Positions 62,534 to 64,000 of a stretch of 64,000 nt of DNA are shown in pieces. The position numbers and the translations under genes were made by a program. Within the stretch, counting starts at the first letter, position 1. Every line of letters begins with the position of its first letter. Under the pieces are notes generated by a model. It ran no database searches. It saw only the letters and a list, made by a program, of their open reading frames with translations, and was not told the origin of the DNA. This DNA is from Pseudoxanthomonas suwonensis (GTDB taxonomy: Bacteria > Pseudomonadota > Gammaproteobacteria > Xanthomonadales > Xanthomonadaceae), in contig QFNC01000008.1 in assembly GCA_003240695.1 (NCBI GenBank), forward strand, positions 1-64,000, in the 5' to 3' direction.

Positions 62534-62982
62534 TCAGTCTTGGACGGGCAGCAGCATCTTCAGGCCATGAATCGTTTTCTGCACCGTGCTGGTGCCCTCG
62601 CGCAGCAGGTAATGGTAGCGGTTGAACACGCTGCCCAATTGCACTTCCTGTTCCACGTACAGCACCTGGCCGGCTTGGATGTCGAAGGCCAGATCGCCAG
62701 CGCAGAACCGGCCGCCCGACAGCACATGACGGCCCGGTTCCAGGACCAGCCGATAGAACCGGTAGCCGCGGGTCTGGCCAATGAATCGACCGTCGAGGAC
62801 AACGTCGAACCGGCCAGCATTGCCACGTACTGGCTGCGGTACAGATACAGCACACCCTTACCGGCCACCGGCGCGAAGTCGAGTGCATCGCGCTTGTGCA
62901 CATCGCCCGCCACGGCCACGCGACGGTTGTGCACGGCGAAGAGCCAGATCACGCCGGCCACCAGTGCCAGCAGGATCGCCAT
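62534..62982 (-). pseudogene. Frameshifted membrane-anchored protein, DUF2846-like
   Basis: N-terminal frame from 62982: a transmembrane helix (MAILLALVAGVIWLFAVHNRR), then APVAGKGVLYLYRSQYVAM. Near 62818 the sensible protein moves to another frame: GRFDVVLDGRFIGQTRG, YRFYRLVLEPGRHVLSGG, DLAFDIQAGQVLYVEQEVQLG and GLKMLLPVQD, stopping at 62534. Joined, this reads like a DUF2846-type protein (YLYR start, VLDG, PGxH, QAGxxYYV). One missing base would explain it. A real frameshift or a sequencing error is possible. A further small reading frame upstream (62949-63107, with its own hydrophobic segment) may be a second displaced piece of the same gene. Confidence 0.55.
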
Positions 62983-63194
62983 CGACAGCAGAAGGATGAC
63001 CCGCGCATGGACGTGCCGTGCGCGGCACGCATCGCGAAGGCGCCCAGCAACGCGCCGACCAGGACGAATGGCAGCAGTTTCAGCAGGGATGCGCGACCGA
63101 AATGCATGCGGGGATCGTCCGGAACGGGCAATGCATTTTCGCAGATCGGCGGCGGCTGGTGCACAATGCAGCTTTCCGCTCCGGGCACGGGTCC

Positions 63195-63683
63195 ATGCCG
63201 AAGAAACGCCGCAGCATCGAGCGCCGCAAGTCGGACATCCACGGCAACGGCGTGTTCGCCACGGCCGCCATCGCCAAGGGCGAGCGCATCGTCCGCTATA
63301 AGGGCAAGCTGCGCACGCATGCCGAGGTGGACGACCGCTACGGCGGGGTGGAGGAAGACGGTCATACCTTCCTGTTCACCCTGAACGACGACTACGTGAT
63401 CGATGGCAACGTGGACGGCAACATCGCCCGCTGGATCAACCACAGCTGCGCGCCGAACTGCCAGGCCGCGCTGGAGGAAAACGCGGACGGCAAGCCGCAC
63501 AAGGACAAGGTGTACATCGAGGCGCTGCGCGACATCGCCGCCGGCGAGGAGCTGAGCTACAACTACGGCATCGTGCTGGACGAGCCGCACACGCCGGCAT
63601 TGAAGAAATTGTGGGGATGCCGCTGCGGCGCGGAGACCTGCACGGGTACGTTGCTGCAGCCCAAGCGGCGCCGCAAGGCCTGA
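63195..63683 (+). CDS. SET-domain protein (lysine methyltransferase-like)
   Basis: 162 residues, almost entirely SET domain. Motifs: SDIHGNGVFATAAIAKGERIVRYKGKL (SET-N), ARWINHSCAPNCQA (the NHSCxPN SAM-binding motif), AGEELSYNYGI (catalytic Tyr) and a post-SET-like zinc motif CRCGAETCTG. Basic ends (MPKKRRSIERRKS, PKRRRKA) suggest nucleic-acid or ribosome association. Bacterial SET proteins are few in function; the substrate is unknown. The start at 63195 is the ATG that opens on the basic stretch. Confidence 0.9.
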   Translation: MPKKRRSIERRKSDIHGNGVFATAAIAKGERIVRYKGKLRTHAEVDDRYGGVEEDGHTFLFTLNDDYVIDGNVDGNIARWINHSCAPNCQAALEENADGKPHKDKVYIEALRDIAAGEELSYNYGIVLDEPHTPALKKLWGCRCGAETCTGTLLQPKRRRKA

Positions 63684-63686
63684 GCC

Positions 63687-64000
63687 TCATTCCCAGTCGT
63701 CGGGCGCATCGCGCAGCAGCGGATGCGGATTGCGCGCTCCATTGATGCCGTAGATGCCGTAATGCAGATGCGGCCGGGTGCCTCTGGCGTTGCCGGTGTC
63801 GCCCACCTGGCCGATCGGATCGCCCGCGCGGAGCCGATCCAGGCGCTGCAAGCCATCCGCCCAGCTGTCCAGATGTGCATAGTAGTGTCGCTCCCCGCCC
63901 GGTCCCAGTGTCCAGACCTGTTTGCCGCCCAAGCCCCGATCGCGGACGGCCAGTACCAGTGCATCGCTGCTGCTGCGCACTGCGGTGCCGCGCGGGGCGA
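63687..64000 (-). CDS. M23 family metallopeptidase (5' part outside window)
   Basis: C-terminal ~103 residues of a LytM/M23 zinc endopeptidase that cuts peptidoglycan cross-bridges or acts as an amidase activator. Visible motifs are HYYAHLDSW and the HxH zinc ligand in RPHLHYGIYG, with GDPIGQVGDTGNARGTRPHL between. The C-terminal tail (NPHPLLRDAPDDW) is usual. The start lies past position 64000, and the first metal-binding HxxxD motif with it. Convergent with the SET gene, 3 bp between stops. Confidence 0.88.
   Translation of the reverse strand, partial: APRGTAVRSSSDALVLAVRDRGLGGKQVWTLGPGGERHYYAHLDSWADGLQRLDRLRAGDPIGQVGDTGNARGTRPHLHYGIYGINGARNPHPLLRDAPDDWE

Noticed and set aside
62949..63107. 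Separate 52-codon membrane peptide gene
   Set aside because: It overlaps the frameshifted gene and has no clear ribosome-binding site; more likely a fragment of that gene than an independent one.

Overview
This window is chromosomal DNA from a GC-rich gammaproteobacterium of the order Xanthomonadales (Lysobacteraceae/Xanthomonadaceae). The basis for that placement is a tandem pair of S46 dipeptidyl-peptidases, AmgK-MurU cell-wall recycling genes, TonB-dependent receptors, a SUF operon led by an Rrf2-family regulator, and conserved gene neighbourhoods (folC-dedD-cvpA-purF; kdsD-kdsC-lptC-lptA-lptB-rpoN; purM-purN beside DUF2066-PerM-Hda). The genus cannot be fixed from what is visible. I saw no tRNA, rRNA, insertion sequence, prophage or CRISPR array.

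Layout. 0-6 kb: 3' end of pilU, an exported RraB-domain protein, two S46 peptidases and a strong terminator. 6-6.4 kb: a small secreted protein beside its decayed paralogue. 6.5-13 kb: a phosphatase, folC, dedD, cvpA, purF, a ferritin-like protein and a lipoprotein. 13-15 kb: an S41-like protease and two small unknown genes. 15-21.7 kb: lpxH, gltX, a degenerate 21-bp tandem array, a zinc-type TonB receptor divergent from a MerC protein around a Zur-like palindrome, and ribosomal protein bTHX. 21.7-29.7 kb: hutI, the LPS-export/KDO/sigma-54 operon, then ibaG-murA on the other strand. 29.7-36.4 kb: an accessory block with two related CPVGC-motif proteins, an orphan protein and a 1561-residue repeat protein with its own elaborate leader. 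36.5-45.4 kb: two DUF3108 proteins, purN, purM, DUF2066, PerM, hda, murU, amgK and a GlsB-type protein. 45.5-48.3 kb: an M20 peptidase, a ComEA-like HhH protein and HutD. 48.3-56 kb: a seven-gene iron-uptake/flavin operon behind a Fur-box promoter. 56-62.5 kb: the SUF operon. 62.5-64 kb: a frameshifted small membrane protein, a SET-domain methyltransferase and the 3' part of an M23 peptidase.

How the genes work together. Most of the window is housekeeping: envelope biogenesis (lpt, kds, lpxH, murA, amgK/murU, dedD), purine synthesis (purF, purM, purN), Fe-S cluster assembly, and metal uptake under apparent Fur and Zur control. The iron operon pairs a siderophore receptor and PiuC-type oxygenase with PepSY, DUF2271, DUF4198, ApbE and a flavodoxin-type reductase. 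This looks like a machine that moves electrons to the periplasm through covalently bound flavin.

The best candidate for an undescribed system is the giant gene at 31.6-36.3 kb. It encodes 18 consecutive prolines, a stack of ~207-residue helical repeats and a hydrophobic C-terminus. It is preceded by an 11-bp inverted repeat that would hide its Shine-Dalgarno sequence in a hairpin, and by three copies of the rare CCTAGG motif.
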